Shown: positions 1 through 12,308 of the stretch, one piece after another
Layout of the letters: every line of letters starts with the position of its first letter
Position numbering within the stretch: the stretch's first letter is position 1
Assembly: GCA_036346205.1 (NCBI GenBank)
Contig: JARFJB010002200.1
Span: 434,501-498,500, forward strand
From: Vesta saturnalis
Taxonomy: Eukaryota; Arthropoda; Insecta; Coleoptera; Lampyridae
Length of the DNA stretch: 64,000 bases
Reading direction: 5' to 3'
Notes under the pieces: generated by a model
Databases searched by the model: none
What the model was told of the DNA's origin: nothing
What the model saw: the letters and a program-made list of their open reading frames with translations, nothing else
Position numbers and translations under genes: made by a program

Positions 1-547
1 ATATACATCTACTTCTACATACATTCCCGTTACTTTGTTTTTTAGACAGTTCCCCTACTGAATTTAAATTAAAAAATTGATTTTTAAAATGCTAAAGATA
101 TAGAGAAATTAACCCTGTAGCTGTAGGATTAAATTATCTATGGCTAAAGAAAAACACTAAATTATTCAAACAAAAATTATTTGAAAATATTAATTCGAAC
201 AGACTTTTCTCTGGAAGTAATGTAAAAAGTATGTACATTTACGTTAAATTTCTTAATACGTTTTAAATACATTTCCACTTTCACAGATGTAAATTTCCGT
301 TCTATAAACATAAACCTAAAACTGTCAATACTTTATTGCATATGTACGTCTTAGTGTAACTAAAGTGAGTCCTTAGAATTCCATTTAAAGCTAATGCAGG
401 TATTAACACTTTCACTGCGACTTTTTACGACTGGTTATACCCCAGGAGCGGCAATATATTTTTCTGATATATTACTGTTCTTGGGATCATCATTCAATAT
501 TTGTGTATAAAAAAATTATATACAGGTTGTTTATTTCATTTTGGTGT

Positions 548-622
548 GTGACTCCTAAAGGAGTCATGCGCACCTGGCTAAGGATTTCTTGCTTAGTGCT
601 GATCGACTCCTATGGGAGTCAC
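548..622. repeat. Left subterminal palindromes of pB1
   Basis: Two imperfect palindromes, GACTCCTAAAGGAGTC (550-565) and GACTCCTATGGGAGTC (605-620), are separated by about 40 bases. The first is followed by ATGCGCAC, as at the right end. They probably serve as transposase-binding sites. Confidence 0.75.
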
Positions 623-2594
623 GAAAATATTTGAGAAATTTTTGGGAACATGATCAAAAACGCCGTAGAATCGGCAAATAAAAATATTTATTCTATACAA
701 GATTGCCACGGTATTTACCGTAGAATATACTCGTCCAGGCTAGCAGTTGGTAATCTTGAGCAATTTAGGTGTGGGCGGCAGGTATGCGGCAACTAAATAA
801 ATGTGGTTTAGAGCTTAAGGAAAAAAAAAAGGTTAGGCGCCACAATTTTCTTTAGATCCCTAAACTTGAAAAGGGCATAAAAGAAACAATATTGTGAGAG
901 TAAGTAATACTATATTTAACAAAACTATAAATGGGAATTTCTGTAAAATGTAAAATAAAGTTTCAATTTTTGAATTGGTAATTAAAAAAAAATCCTTTTA
1001 ATGAGTAGTGAGAAATCAGAATTGGTTGCCAGTGACAGTGACTTGATAAGTGGAAAGATACTAAATAACAGGGCAGGTAGAAACCAAGCAAAGCGTTTAA
1101 AAGAATATATCAGTAAGCTGAAAATAAAAAAAATTTATTTATGCATACAAAAAAAATATGGTCAACACGGTAATTTATTGAATCGATTCAACGTAGGCAT
1201 ACTGCGCACCTAAATAAATAAAAAATATATAATAATGAATTAATTGTAAGCTACACACGGAAAAAAATTCAGTGTACAACTCTGCGTAGCCCCTTCCTCT
1301 TATAATAATCTGAATAAACAAAAAAAACTTGACTTCCGGCAATTGAATTCCGACTGTACTACCGTAAATGATTTACAAAAAAAAATATTGTTACAATGGT
1401 ACTGAAGGTATATCAAACACAATAGTAAAAGAAGCGTACATAAACAAAATGCGGTACAATAGTCACAATAACCTAGGGTTGGATGTTTCATTTTTTTTTA
1501 TGGTGAATACATTTCGTTTCTTTTAATAGATTTAACAGTTATATTATAAACTACAACAAAGGGGACTTCAACTGAACTTCAACATAAGATCAGTCAAATA
1601 TGATTTAATCGTTAAGCTAACCAATATTATCTATATAAAATGAAAAGGTACGTAACCTCAATGTTTAACTTAACAACATGAATAGTGGTATTAAATTCCA
1701 GCAACCCAACACAATCCACAAGCGTTCCTCTTAAGGTATGACGTATGAGTTGCACAATGGTTTTATTCGTAACAATAAATTATAAATTATACTGATCTGA
1801 CCTGTTTGTTGCTACGAAGAACAGAACGGTGAAGGTAGAATCGAGTCGCAGAGCAAAGAAGATGGATTGGTGTTATATTTGTTATATTAGTTACCAATCG
1901 CACAACTTCTAGTAAGGGGTTCCGTCTGAATTTGTCGGTCGTAAATTGAATTTGTATTTCTAATAATTAAATTATTGTTTGTACAAGCAAGAGTCGGGAA
2001 CCTTGAATAGTTCACTGTTAAACGTGGCCTAAAATACATGAATGAAATAGGAACAATTTGAGCAGTTGGTTTAGACTTTTACCTGAGTTGGTAGGCGGCC
2101 AGACAGGAAACGTGCCAAGTATTATCCGAAACTTTCGAAATATAATTGTACAGGCAGGTAATTACTAAACTAATTAATATAAGCCTGTATTCAATTTTTT
2201 TTTATATGTGATGCACGAGATTTATCCAGAATTACCGCTTCAAGTACACCACATGGCACGAATTTTTAAATAGAACCAAAAATTGTTGATAACAGAATGA
2301 AACCAGAAAAATGCTCAAAAGTACCTAGCAATGATAAAATTTGGCCTAGGGGTCAGGCTATTGAATTGGAATTCAAAATTAATATCACTAAAGACATCTA
2401 TTATGCTAAATGTGACTTAAAATAATTATTTTTAAAAAGTTTACTATTCATGAATATATTGAAATTTATTGTTAAATAAAAATTAAACCGTTACAAGATG
2501 TAAAAAACAAAAAATAAAGATTACAAAAAAATGTAAAATAACAATAATAAACACTTTTTCTATAAAAAAATACCCTGAAGAAAAAAAAAGTATT
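623..2594. other. Non-coding interior of pB1
   Basis: This AT-rich 2-kb block follows the transposase stop. A 70-codon open frame at 1001-1213 (+) begins with ATG in an AT-rich context, but it has no recognisable domain and is probably chance. No tRNA, structured RNA or other transposon ends were recognised. Confidence 0.5.
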
Positions 2595-4357
2595 CTAAGT
2601 ATGTGCAGCAGTGAAACATTCTCCAGGACAAAATCCAGGTTGTTCCGGACATTTTTCGCAGTGAAATATTGTTTGTTTTCTTACTTTCTTTTCGGATATT
2701 TTGTAACGGTTTCTATTAATTCGCCCACTTTTACTGAATGAATTAATTTTGGTAATCACTTCTAACATGTATTTTGGTCCCTTCAATCCTCAGAAGACTG
2801 CTCAAAAGCGATAGTCTGTAGTCGTAGAGCGATATTCTTTGTCTAGAGTATTTTCCATATAATATGTGCGAGTTCAACAACATCAATTGAATAAAATGTA
2901 CTCCTAATTTTTTGTACCACCTGAGGCATTTTCTTTCACAGGGGTAACAAGAACTGAGTTGATCTTGGCGATCAACACCTCCCATGTGCTTGTTGTAGTG
3001 AAAAATAGGAGCAGGTTTCTCTCTGTTACGATTTCTCTTATCCATGAATTCAATAATATCGTTTCCATACTCATTACTTATATATAGCACCTCACTCTTA
3101 TCTTTCCATTTTCCAACGAGTATATTATTGGAATAAGCAGCAATAGTTTCGTTTTTAAAAATTTTTTTGATAGTACAGTTTTAGAATTGCTTTTTCTTTT
3201 AACATTCAGTGTGCCAGTGCAATACGTACTACGTTTGCTTAGCTGATGCGCTAATTCAAAAGAATTATAAAAATTGTCCATGTACACGGAATGGCCCGCG
3301 TCAAAATAGTCTTCAAGTAAATTTAAAACGACTTTTGAAGTATGGCCTTTTCCACCACAATCGTCTAGTGTCTCGGTATACACCACTGTTTTTAAATTAA
3401 TACCATTTGGTTCTGTTAATATATATAATTTTATACCATATTTATGGCGCTTATTTTTGATGTATTGGCGGAAAACTAAGCGCCCACTCCATAGTGCCAT
3501 GGATTCGTCAAGCGACAGTTCCTTACCGGGACAGTAGATGGACATCTTATTAAAAAAAATTTATCATAGGCCGTATTTTGTATAACCGGTCTGTGATTTT
3601 TACTCCCACAACTGGATTTCTCGCAAAATGTAGACACCGCAGTATTACTAGGAATCGGTCGCGGCTCATATGTCCGGAAAAACATTTCAAATTAAATAGT
3701 GGATGGCATTTCCAATAATCTTGGAGCCTATTTAATTTTATTGTTCCAGTACGCAGCAATAGCGCCACAAATATTAACATTTCTTCCCTTGTAATGTTAA
3801 CATTTCTTCCATCTTGTAATTCTGGAATTCTCAGAAACGCCTTCAGAACAAAACACCTCTTCAGAAGAATGGTTCGTTTCATTTACCATCAGGTCAAGGA
3901 TCTCATCGTCAAATATCATGCGGAAATAATCGATAGGTTTATTATTTCCAGGAATTGGTACTAATAGTCTATTAGTCTTTGAAAAGGGAAAAGTATAAAG
4001 ACGATCTGAAGGGATATCGGTCCAGTTAGGAACAATGTTTACATCGCCATCTTCAACCTCTGTCGAAGGCGGCAACATTTCAGCATCTGCAATGAATGAA
4101 AAAATACAATTAAATAAGCTTTACCTTATACAAAAATAGCTTTTACCTATCTCTCTATTCACCTCTTCCTCCTCCGAATCAGAATCACTACCCTCAGAAG
4201 GAGCATCCAAATCATTTAAATCGTACATAATATCATCGCCCTCGTCACTAGAGAACATAAGTGCTTTTAAAAGTTCCTCTTCCGTCAATTTATTAGGATT
4301 TCTAGATGTTAACTTGCACTTTTTAATGTTTGAGGGACCCTGCACATTTTCCGCCAT
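2595..4357 (-). pseudogene. piggyBac transposase, broken (pB1)
   Basis: The most likely start is the ATG at 4357, giving MAENVQGP. Exon 1 (4147-4357) encodes an acidic N-terminus rich in D, E and S. A 60-base intron (4087-4146, GTAAAA...TTGCAG) follows, and exon 2 resumes in frame at 4086. The DDE_Tnp_1_7 core is recognisable: LDESMALW and VYMDNFYNSF carry the first two catalytic aspartates, GGVDRQDQ the third, and the end has a cysteine-rich finger with CEKCPEQPGFC. The reading frame breaks at least five times (near 3800-3830, in an eight-T run near 3549-3557, near 3160, near 3130 and near 2780). One break lies in a homopolymer and one in a small AACATTTCTTCC duplication. All three catalytic aspartates survive, but the gene cannot make a full protein as assembled. 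Confidence 0.85.
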
Positions 4358-4495
4358 CTTAATCACAAATATTTAAAAAAACAAACGGCGAGTAAAAATG
4401 TAAATAACAAGCCGTTACAAAGACGCTGACCAAAGCACGTGCGGTTACTTGCAATGGTAAGTTCATACTGTCGATTTGAATACCGTTTGGTTGGC

Positions 4496-4560
4496 GACTC
4501 CGATGGGAGTCATGCGCACATGGGTAAAGAAATCTGTGACTCCCATGGGAGTCATGCGCA
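4496..4560. repeat. Right subterminal palindromes of pB1
   Basis: GACTCCGATGGGAGTC (4496-4511) and GACTCCCATGGGAGTC (4539-4554) are both followed by CATGCGCA or ATGCGCA. They lie directly inside the right terminal repeat, whereas at the left end about 130 bases separate repeat and palindromes. Asymmetric ends of this kind are normal for piggyBac. Confidence 0.75.
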
Positions 4561-4573
4561 GCGAATGTGTTAA

Positions 4574-5076
4574 AGTATTTACAAACAAACTGTGTTTTTA
4601 AAATGTGGTTTCTTAGAAGATGACTGTTTTTACCTTTGTACTTTACAAACAAAATACACAGATTTCATTTTATTTTGAGTTAAAAACTCGTTACATAAAA
4701 ATGTTTCTTTGCTATATATAAACAATTTTATCGTTGTATAAAGGGGGGTCCGTGAATCCGCCGGTGGGCCATTGCTGATCTTGTGAGTATCTCGCGCGCT
4801 GAACAGTTTGTGGGACATTATAGTTGGCCTGTTTATATTTCAAGTATAATTTGAGGAAAATTAAGGAAGATTAGGACGGCAGAATGAAATAAATTTAACA
4901 AATGATATTCGAAACGGCATGTTTTGTATTGTACCTATAACCTATTCCATAAAAAGCACCGAAGGCTGTGCGTGACATCGACATGACAAGATGACAGTAT
5001 TGCCATTAACAACAGATGTTCTACAAAAATAAACAACCACTCCTCAGTTAATCCCTATACAATAAAGCAATAAACT
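4574..5076. other. Intergenic, no feature recognised
   Basis: AT-rich sequence between pB1 and the THAP gene. The short open frames here have no recognisable domain. Confidence 0.5.
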
Positions 5077-5747
5077 TTATCGGCATAGAGGTAGTGTATA
5101 CATGTCCAATAAACCAATAGTAAGAACTTCTTGCAAATGCAATCGTCTAGCTGTAACGAAAACTTTGTATTACCTACTTTAAATATTTATTGACGCATTT
5201 TACCTTTACACAATTTGGCAACTGGACTTGATGTCATTTGTGTGGTGGTATAAGTATCATTTTCTGTATTAGATGACAATGTTGATGTAGTAATAGCTTC
5301 TACTAAAAATGAGCAATAAAATTGTTGAATTGTTGTTGAAATACTTTTTTACCTAAGTCTGCTGTCGCTGTAGCTTCAATTGCATATTCTAGTGGCACTT
5401 CAGATATGGTGCTATCCTTGCCTGAAAAATGATTACTTTTTAAGAGAAACCCAAGAAATATTTCCTTTCACAATTAGTATAATCTATACAAAACATTTAC
5501 ATACCTGGTAAGAATAGTAAAGGAACTGCATTGGCCATTAAGCCCCTACGAGTTCCTGGAACATGGGATTCTGTTGTGAAATGTCGTCCGCACACATAAT
5601 AACTTAAATATACTTCCTCCACTGATTTAGTTGCTAATACAGGATTTTGAATTGCAGTTATCCATGCATTAAATAAATTCAAATTCTTTTTGGGAAACCT
5701 ATGCCTCTTGGATACGTCATCTTCACACCCGAGAACACAACAGCGTT
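5077..5747 (-). CDS. THAP-domain gene, four exons, start not found
   Basis: The exons are about 5505-5747, 5353-5421, 5204-5302 and 5077-5150, with the stop at 5077-5079. All three introns have GT...AG borders and all are phase 1, so the frame stays open throughout, good evidence for a real gene. Exon 1 encodes a THAP zinc finger: KRCCVLGCEDD at the start, then KRHRFPKKN, AWITAIQNP and YVCGRHF, which supply the C2CH pattern. THAP domains bind DNA. The tail exons (about 80 residues) are low-complexity, S/T-rich, with no known domain. No in-frame ATG precedes the finger: an 11-A run just upstream hides the start, so either an upstream exon or a homopolymer miscount is likely. It could be a host regulator or a relic of a THAP-bearing transposon. 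Confidence 0.6.
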
Positions 5748-6248
5748 TTGTTTTTTTTTTTAATAATAAGAATGATCCATAATATACTAATTAAATACTA
5801 ACTTAATAACTAAACTAAAACTAATAATAATAACGAACAATGAGAATATAACAAAGAACATAATAACCTCAATTACCGCAAAACATGTGATTTGTGCATG
5901 TGATTGATGAGATCGTAAACACAGTACAGCGCCATCCATCGGCTGATCTAGCGTAAATTTTATGTCGACCTTGATCAATGTACTTACATTTCTGTTATGT
6001 GTGTTTTGTAGCTAATTGTAAATTGTCATAACGAATTAATATACCCAATTTTATTAATTTTAAACTGTAATTTAGAAAAAAAAGTCAATATTTAACTTTA
6101 TTAATTGGTTCATAAAGTTTTATTAATGTACTACATCGATATTGTACAAACATTTGAGAAATAATGATGAAGTACATTTTATAATTAACATTATTTGAAA
6201 CATGCATTGCAACAATTACAAATATTTACATTTACTTAAATTTGGAAA
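5748..6248. other. Intergenic, no feature recognised
   Basis: AT-rich spacer upstream of the THAP gene. A homopolymer at 5751-5761 may disguise the THAP start. No other signal was recognised. Confidence 0.45.
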
Positions 6249-7207
6249 TTATCCAGAGTTGTCATCACTGAAATCTTCACTGTTGTCCGAATTGCTTTCA
6301 CCAACATTTATAATTAAAGGTTCAATATTGAAATCAAATTTTTGTTCTGTATTCCACCATTCGAGCATACAATTTTCTGCATGTGTGATGCATCTTTTCC
6401 AATAATCTGCATCGATTCGGTTTAAAGCGGTTAACCACATTTCTTGCACATTTGCATCACTAAACTCTAAATTATTCTGTCCAATATTTTTATTATAGTA
6501 TTCCTTGCAATTTGCCCACACTAACTCAATAGGATTAAATTGATAATGATAAGGTGGCAATCGCAGTACCTTATGTCCATTTTTAAACGCTATTTCATCT
6601 ATTCCTTATACCTTTGATTGAGAGTTGTTTTTAACCAATTCTAACAGCTCTCTTTTAAACATGTCGTTTATTATGTTATGTTATTATGTTTTTTTAGGTA
6701 ACTGCAAATGTCTTCTTTCTTACAGGAAATAGTTGGAGTTTTTTCTAATATCATCGAATGATAACTAGCATTATCCATCACGATTAAACGTGGTTCACTC
6801 AAGTTCGGCAATAATTGTTCTTCAAACCATTTTGTGAAGAGTTCGCCACACATGTCACCACGATAATCAGCATTTGGATTTTTTGTTGAAAATAGTAGCG
6901 AAGAATTGGGTATAAATCCATCTTTGCTGCCTGCATTGAGTACGATAAATCTAAAAGCAGTTCATTAAAAAAATTTAATACAAAATGAAATTTGTAACTA
7001 ACCTTTTTCCTTCTCCCATCGGTTTATTCTTAATACTTTTTGTTGTATTATCATGCCAACTTTTTTTTAATGGATCCCCTACTAAAAATCCACGTCTCAT
7101 CTAAGAACTCAGGGTCATAATCTTTTAATTCTTTATTCTTAATGTAGTTTCTCAAAAATCTAATCCTACTTGTAGCAATATGTTGTAAGACCCTTTCTGG
7201 TACAGGT
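6249..7207 (-). pseudogene. DDE_3 (IS630-like) transposase, 3' exons, decayed
   Basis: This is the catalytic half of an IS630/Tc1-type transposase-like gene common in arthropod genomes. An exon at about 7003-7207 carries FLDETWIF (first D), and an exon from 6951 carries VMDNASYHS (second D) and LPPYHYQFNPIELVWA (E). A GTTAGT...TTTTAG intron (6952-7002) separates them and is frame-consistent. Damage includes a one-base insertion just after DETWIF, a break after about 6671 and an in-frame TAA near 6610. The C-terminus is an acidic tail ending at 6249. The N-terminal exons of the same family lie on the same strand at 20602-21193, beyond the LTR retrotransposon; the junction phases are compatible, so I take them as one gene split by the insertion. 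Two independent copies remain possible. Confidence 0.7.
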
Positions 7208-8495
7208 CTAACAAGAATATTCAACTATGTGGATTTAAGTACTCTTTCGGCTAAACTCAGTTGAAGTAGGGATGGGTTTCGGTTGACTCTTATTCTGTTA
7301 AATAAGTTTTGACACCTCAAAATTTATAACATGTATTAAACACCTTTGTTAAATCTTACAAAATTCTTTTTACATATGTATCAATTTAGTATAATTCAAT
7401 ATATGTACAGTTTAACTTAAATACTCAAATTCACAATTTTCAGGTAATTGTAATAACTAAATAAACCAATATCCGTGGAAAATAAATGAAAATAAAAATT
7501 CTATGATACACAAACTAAAATAAAACTATTCTTACTGGTGGGTATGCCACCCACTATACCTCTCGGTCCTACGGTTCGTATTGACGTGATCAATTCCCTT
7601 TGGTTCCCACGTGCTTGGGTCGTTGGTAGAACTGTAATGAGAATTGCGTATAATCAAATATAAACAACTACCTACTAGTTTCAATCTTTATAGTTTCACC
7701 CTTAACAGTTTTGGATTAATCGATGTGCGGTTGAGAGTGTTTTATACAAGGATTGATTGTCTTTCAGGTAATTTACTTCCTATACTTTTTTAAATGCAAA
7801 ATTATTAATACAAGATTTCTACAATGAAATTTACGGTTATATATTTAGCACTGTTTGTTATTTTGTTTATAAGATATACGGGATCCCGTTTGTCAATCTC
7901 TAGCAAATTTGTAAATTTGCTTTTTAATTGTGTTTACAAAGTCACGGGGGTTTTATTGATGAGATTATCGGAAGGTCGTCTTTATCACTCACAACGGAAA
8001 CGTCCTTGTATATTAAAAGGTATAAATTAATTTAACGTGATTTTCTAATGAATGTTTATAGGGTAAAATTATAAAATTAAGTTAACTCGGTTTCTCTAAA
8101 ACACGACTTACTATTTTCCTTTAATGCAAAGTGAAAATATATTGAATTTTTAACCTAATATTACGGTCGGCGTAACAACAGCTGGTGATTGATGATAGCA
8201 GGTCAATGTTATTGGTTTCAATGTACTGAATATACGTAAAATGAGAATGAAGTTTGTTTGTAAATTAATGATGTTTAAATAGGGTTAGGGATGGTTGATT
8301 AAAATTCTTGATTAGGATTTCTTTTTATTTAATTTACAATGACTGATTATTTCCAAACTAAACTTCTTGATTGTACTGTGATTATTTTTAATCGGTTACG
8401 TTTAATAAAACAGTATTTTTTTGGAGCAGGTTTTGTTTTCAGGTGATTTCGGATATGCTTTTATATGTTAGGGATCGGGACTTATACGGGGTGGT
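7208..8495. other. Probable intron remnant left of the retrotransposon
   Basis: There is no credible coding sequence. It lies between exon 4 of the DDE_3-like gene and the left LTR, so it would be intron if that gene is one unit. A small palindrome, GGTGGGTATGCCACCC, lies near 7539-7554. The 68-codon open frame at 7824-8030 (+) has no recognisable domain. Confidence 0.4.
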
Positions 8496-8499
8496 AATT

Positions 8500-10938
8500 T
8501 GTTACACGTCCAAACCGCACTAGGCGTCGTGTAGGCTTACTAATGTAAGCGGGTTGCCAAGCCAGCTAACAGGGGGATGGGCGTGGTCGAAATAATAAGT
8601 AAAATGGATGATCAATAAGCTCAAACACCTTACACTTATACTCAAATAGCTCAATTCGGGAAAATATGTCTCTAGGCGCCACCACAATCGAAACTTTGTT
8701 AATATAACTGTCTTAAGCTGGGTGTTAATTAACCCTACTTGATTGTGGAAAGTAGGATTGTGCTTACTCGGTAAATTCATATACGAAGGTTCTAAAACAA
8801 ACACTCGTCCAAAACAATTCAACTCAAATAAATTTAGTACTACCCAGGTTATTAAAAAAACTTTTTGAATACACCTCGTAAACTAAAACTTCCAAAATAA
8901 AATTTATCACTCAAATTCATTCAATGAACGCTATCTTTTAAATTTACTTTACTTCTTATAATATTTGACATTCATAAACATTTAAGGTCTCAAAACTCAA
9001 ACTTTTATTATACTTAATGAATAAAATATTTTGTCATTCAATATTCGATAATTAATTTTGAAAACTTCTAAATACAAGCAGATCAAAATATTAAAGCTTA
9101 CTTCTGTAATTGTCGAAAGTAGGTCACCCAATAAATGAATAACAACAAAATAACAATCAACGGTAACTATATTGTCCTATACAAAATAAAATAAAACACA
9201 AATATTTACATATATTACACTCGCTTGGTGGAAAACTTAAACCACCAAAATACCAATTTGCCTTACTGCAAAAATCCTTACTACAAAAAAACAATACGAT
9301 ACAATATTACTCAAGAACGATTATCTTTCGAAACTAAATTAATACTTAACCAACAATACACAAATAAATCTACCAAAAGATAAACGTGCTTAAATGAGTT
9401 CTTCATAATCTTAAATCTAACTCTTACTTAAAATTGTCCATTAATCCTTTCTTTTCTTTCTTCTCTTTCTTCTTTATTCTCGTACATCCAATATTTGTAA
9501 TCCTTAAATTGCTGAAGCACATAACAAATGCTCCACAAAACTTATTCCTTTTATGCACCCGAATTATTCACTAGCGAGGTTATTACTACCCAAACACATA
9601 TAATAACGATAAACATATGGTTGCCTCTTCAAAATTTCTTAACAACTTTTAAAACAATTTAGTCCTTTATACAAATAAACTTCTCAATGTCATATAACGT
9701 TACTTAAACTTTGGCTTAATATACAATGAACCCTTCGTTCACTTAACAGGTGATCTCAAATACTTGTAGCTGAATCTCGTTACAAGCGCGCCGCACTTAA
9801 TACTTTAACATAACATCTGCTATCTTTATTCAAATCTGCTTACGCACTATTATTTTCTTGAAAATAAACAAACTAATTGTTATCTTCAACTTCAATTTTA
9901 ACTATGGTATTGTTTATGAATGTCTTTTTCAATTTATCCCCGGTTCGGGTAACGCAGTTAATTAAACAATTACTGCCTCATTAAAATTTCACAAACATAC
10001 TCCAACATCGTCACAATCTATCCCACTCTGACTCGCACGCGCCTTCCGCCAACCTTCACCACAAGCAACAGCCAAAACCCAAAGCTTAACTGCCTACCTC
10101 TAACTTCAACTAACTAACTAACCCTCGTCAATCTCTGACTTCCCTATTTATCACTTCAGTCATCCATCTTTAAACATGTCTTCCTTCCGCGTTATATTCT
10201 CCAATAATATTCACTCAAAATGTTATCGTTCTGATAACTGCTTCCCTCTATACAAGCACGCGTGCAATTACAATACATCGCCATATTTGTTTTCACTTAC
10301 AAATTTTACAATTACTTCCTGAAGAAATCATTTTTCGTCATTACATTCGTTCAGTGGCCACTCTGAAACATTACGCAACTTTTAACACTTATCTCCAACC
10401 TGCGCTCGATCTCGTTCCGCAACATTTGCAAAAATCAGTACCGTCTAATGTCTCAAATTCCATATACACACATTTATTCTCAACACAATTGCACAACATT
10501 ACAAAACTTTCTGAAATTATCACTTAAACATCCCAATCTTTCTCTACATATTTTCTAAAACATTCTACACTTATTCTTCACATTTTCTAATCAAGATTAC
10601 CCATTTATCTTCAAACATTCCTTTCTTTATCATCAGCAAAACAGAAGCAATCCAGTGGAAAGCATTATCGTCCCATGGACAAATTTCTCTTCACATTTAC
10701 ATTCATCAGAATTTATTTCTTTCAACTTCAATGTCTTTATAATATTCAAATACACGTATCTCCATACATAATTATATTTCTCGTAAATTTCCAGTGGCGT
10801 ATCATACACCCACATACATTATGCTTATATACACAAAATTTTTTTTTTTCCGTTCAAACTCAATACACTCGTGCTCAGAACACGTAATACACGTCATTAC
10901 AACATCCTATATACAGGGTGCGTCATCGCAACCTGACA
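8500..10938 (-). repeat. 3' LTR of the Ty3/gypsy element
   Basis: 2439 bp, downstream copy in element orientation. It shares the whole sequence of 17257-19705 apart from scattered, mostly homopolymer, indels. It contains a 100-codon minus-strand open frame (8520-8822) that is also open in the other three LTR copies of this window. Confidence 0.92.
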
Positions 10939-12308
10939 CCTCCACAAGGAGATTTTCTTCCAGAAAAACTCAAAAATACTGGTCCTAAGAGACCTACACA
11001 AAGTCAAAAACTAGAACACTTCACCGAGGTCCGCTCGTGAAGCCACAACCCAACTAACGGTGTGTGGTGGAGAGTGGATCCGCTCCGCTCCCCATCACCA
11101 AGACAAAGATCACACAAAACAACACTGAGCTGCAGCACCGCCACTACAACTCAGCCGGAGACTATAGGGCCCCGAACCTAAAATAGGGTGGGCAGAAACC
11201 ACACCCTAAACATGGCCTGGCCGAGAAGCGGTCCAGAACCATGGGGACCGGCGTAGCCGAAATATCGAAAAGCCACCGCCAAAGCGGGGTAAACATCAAA
11301 AATACGAGCAATCCGCTCCGCAGCCGATGAGGGGTCAGCCTCACCGACTACCACCTACGTCACTCTCACTCCAACGCAATGGGACTAAACCCGTCAATGC
11401 TGGGAGTTCCACAGCCGTGTCCCACGTGACTGCTTCCCTCTCCAACACCTGCCTCCTGGTGTCGACATCATACACTCAAAAAAAAAACACTCACCCAAAA
11501 AAAAACAAACGTCAAATCCGGTAAAGTTCAAAAGAACACGTCACAAATCGGTAATCAATAAAGTAGACCCATCAGACTTCCTAAAAACAAAACACCCTAA
11601 TCTAAATAATCGTAACTATATACGACGGCTATACCGTAAAGTGGTCTAGAACCGAAATAACCCTATTATAATCTAAATCCTAAAATGCATATGCTTAACT
11701 ATATCTATATTTATATTTACGAAAGTGGAACTAAACAACCGAACTCAAGAACCCAAAAACAAACCCTGCGTCAAACACGCAACCAACAAAATAACGACAC
11801 TCCGCGGGAACGACACAACCAACCCTAAACGGACAACAATGCCCCTACACACTAACTCAAACCACAACGCGGTCACTCCGCTATACGTAATATTCTACAC
11901 GATAACGATCTACCTACGTCGGGAGGGAAAACCGTTTGTAGATTACATGATAACGCATACACGACACGACCAAGGTCTCAACCTGGGACTTAACCCCACC
12001 AACAAGACCAACGTCTCAGCCTGCCTCGACCCACCCCTTTGATTAGTCGCCTCTTACGACAAGCAGTTGGCCTCTGCTGTAGGAAAATTCTAGGGCCGTC
12101 CCTACACAGCCAAGTGTGCCCCAAGGACACAAACAAAACAGACAAATTCTGATACAAAAGAAAATAGAAATAGTCAATTCCACACGCCCGATAGTTTTTC
12201 CGACCAACCTACCAATGTCCATCTGACGGTAAAAATAACCAACAAAAATTCGATCAATTCATTCAATAGCCTAACCTACTATATATACACACTAAAATCT
12301 TATCTAAC
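10939..12308 (-). other. 3' non-coding region of the Ty3/gypsy element
   Basis: The 1.37 kb between the integrase stop and the 3' LTR is more GC-rich than its surroundings, notably 11000-11480. A short purine stretch, GTGGAGG, abuts the LTR and could be a weak polypurine tract. Near 12046-12070 the plus strand reads TCGCCTCTTACGACAAGCAG, a phrase I associate with the 3' ends of some insect LINEs, so part of this block may be captured LINE sequence. The open frame at 11725-12042 (+) has no recognisable domain. No envelope gene was found. Confidence 0.5.

Larger units (their letters stand above)
403..4573 (-). mobile_element. piggyBac-like DNA transposon pB1
   Basis: Both ends carry the TTAA typical of piggyBac insertion (403-406 and 4570-4573). 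The left end reads TTAACACTTTCACTGC and the right end, reverse-complemented, TTAACACATTCGCTGC, so the terminal inverted repeats match at 14 of 16 positions. Just inside lie GACTCC/GGAGTC palindromes at both ends. The broken transposase is on the minus strand at 2595-4357. The element is about 4.2 kb, larger than the roughly 2.5 kb usual for piggyBac; the excess is a 2-kb non-coding block (about 623-2594) downstream of the transposase. That block may include a secondary insertion, but I see no clear boundary in it. Confidence 0.85.

Noticed and set aside
7824..8030. Possible small membrane protein
   Set aside because: A hydrophobic start is easily made by AT-rich DNA; no splice or domain support.
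11725..12042. 105-codon open frame on plus in the retrotransposon
   Set aside because: No domain, antisense to the element, and composition-driven. Not called as a gene, and not an envelope.
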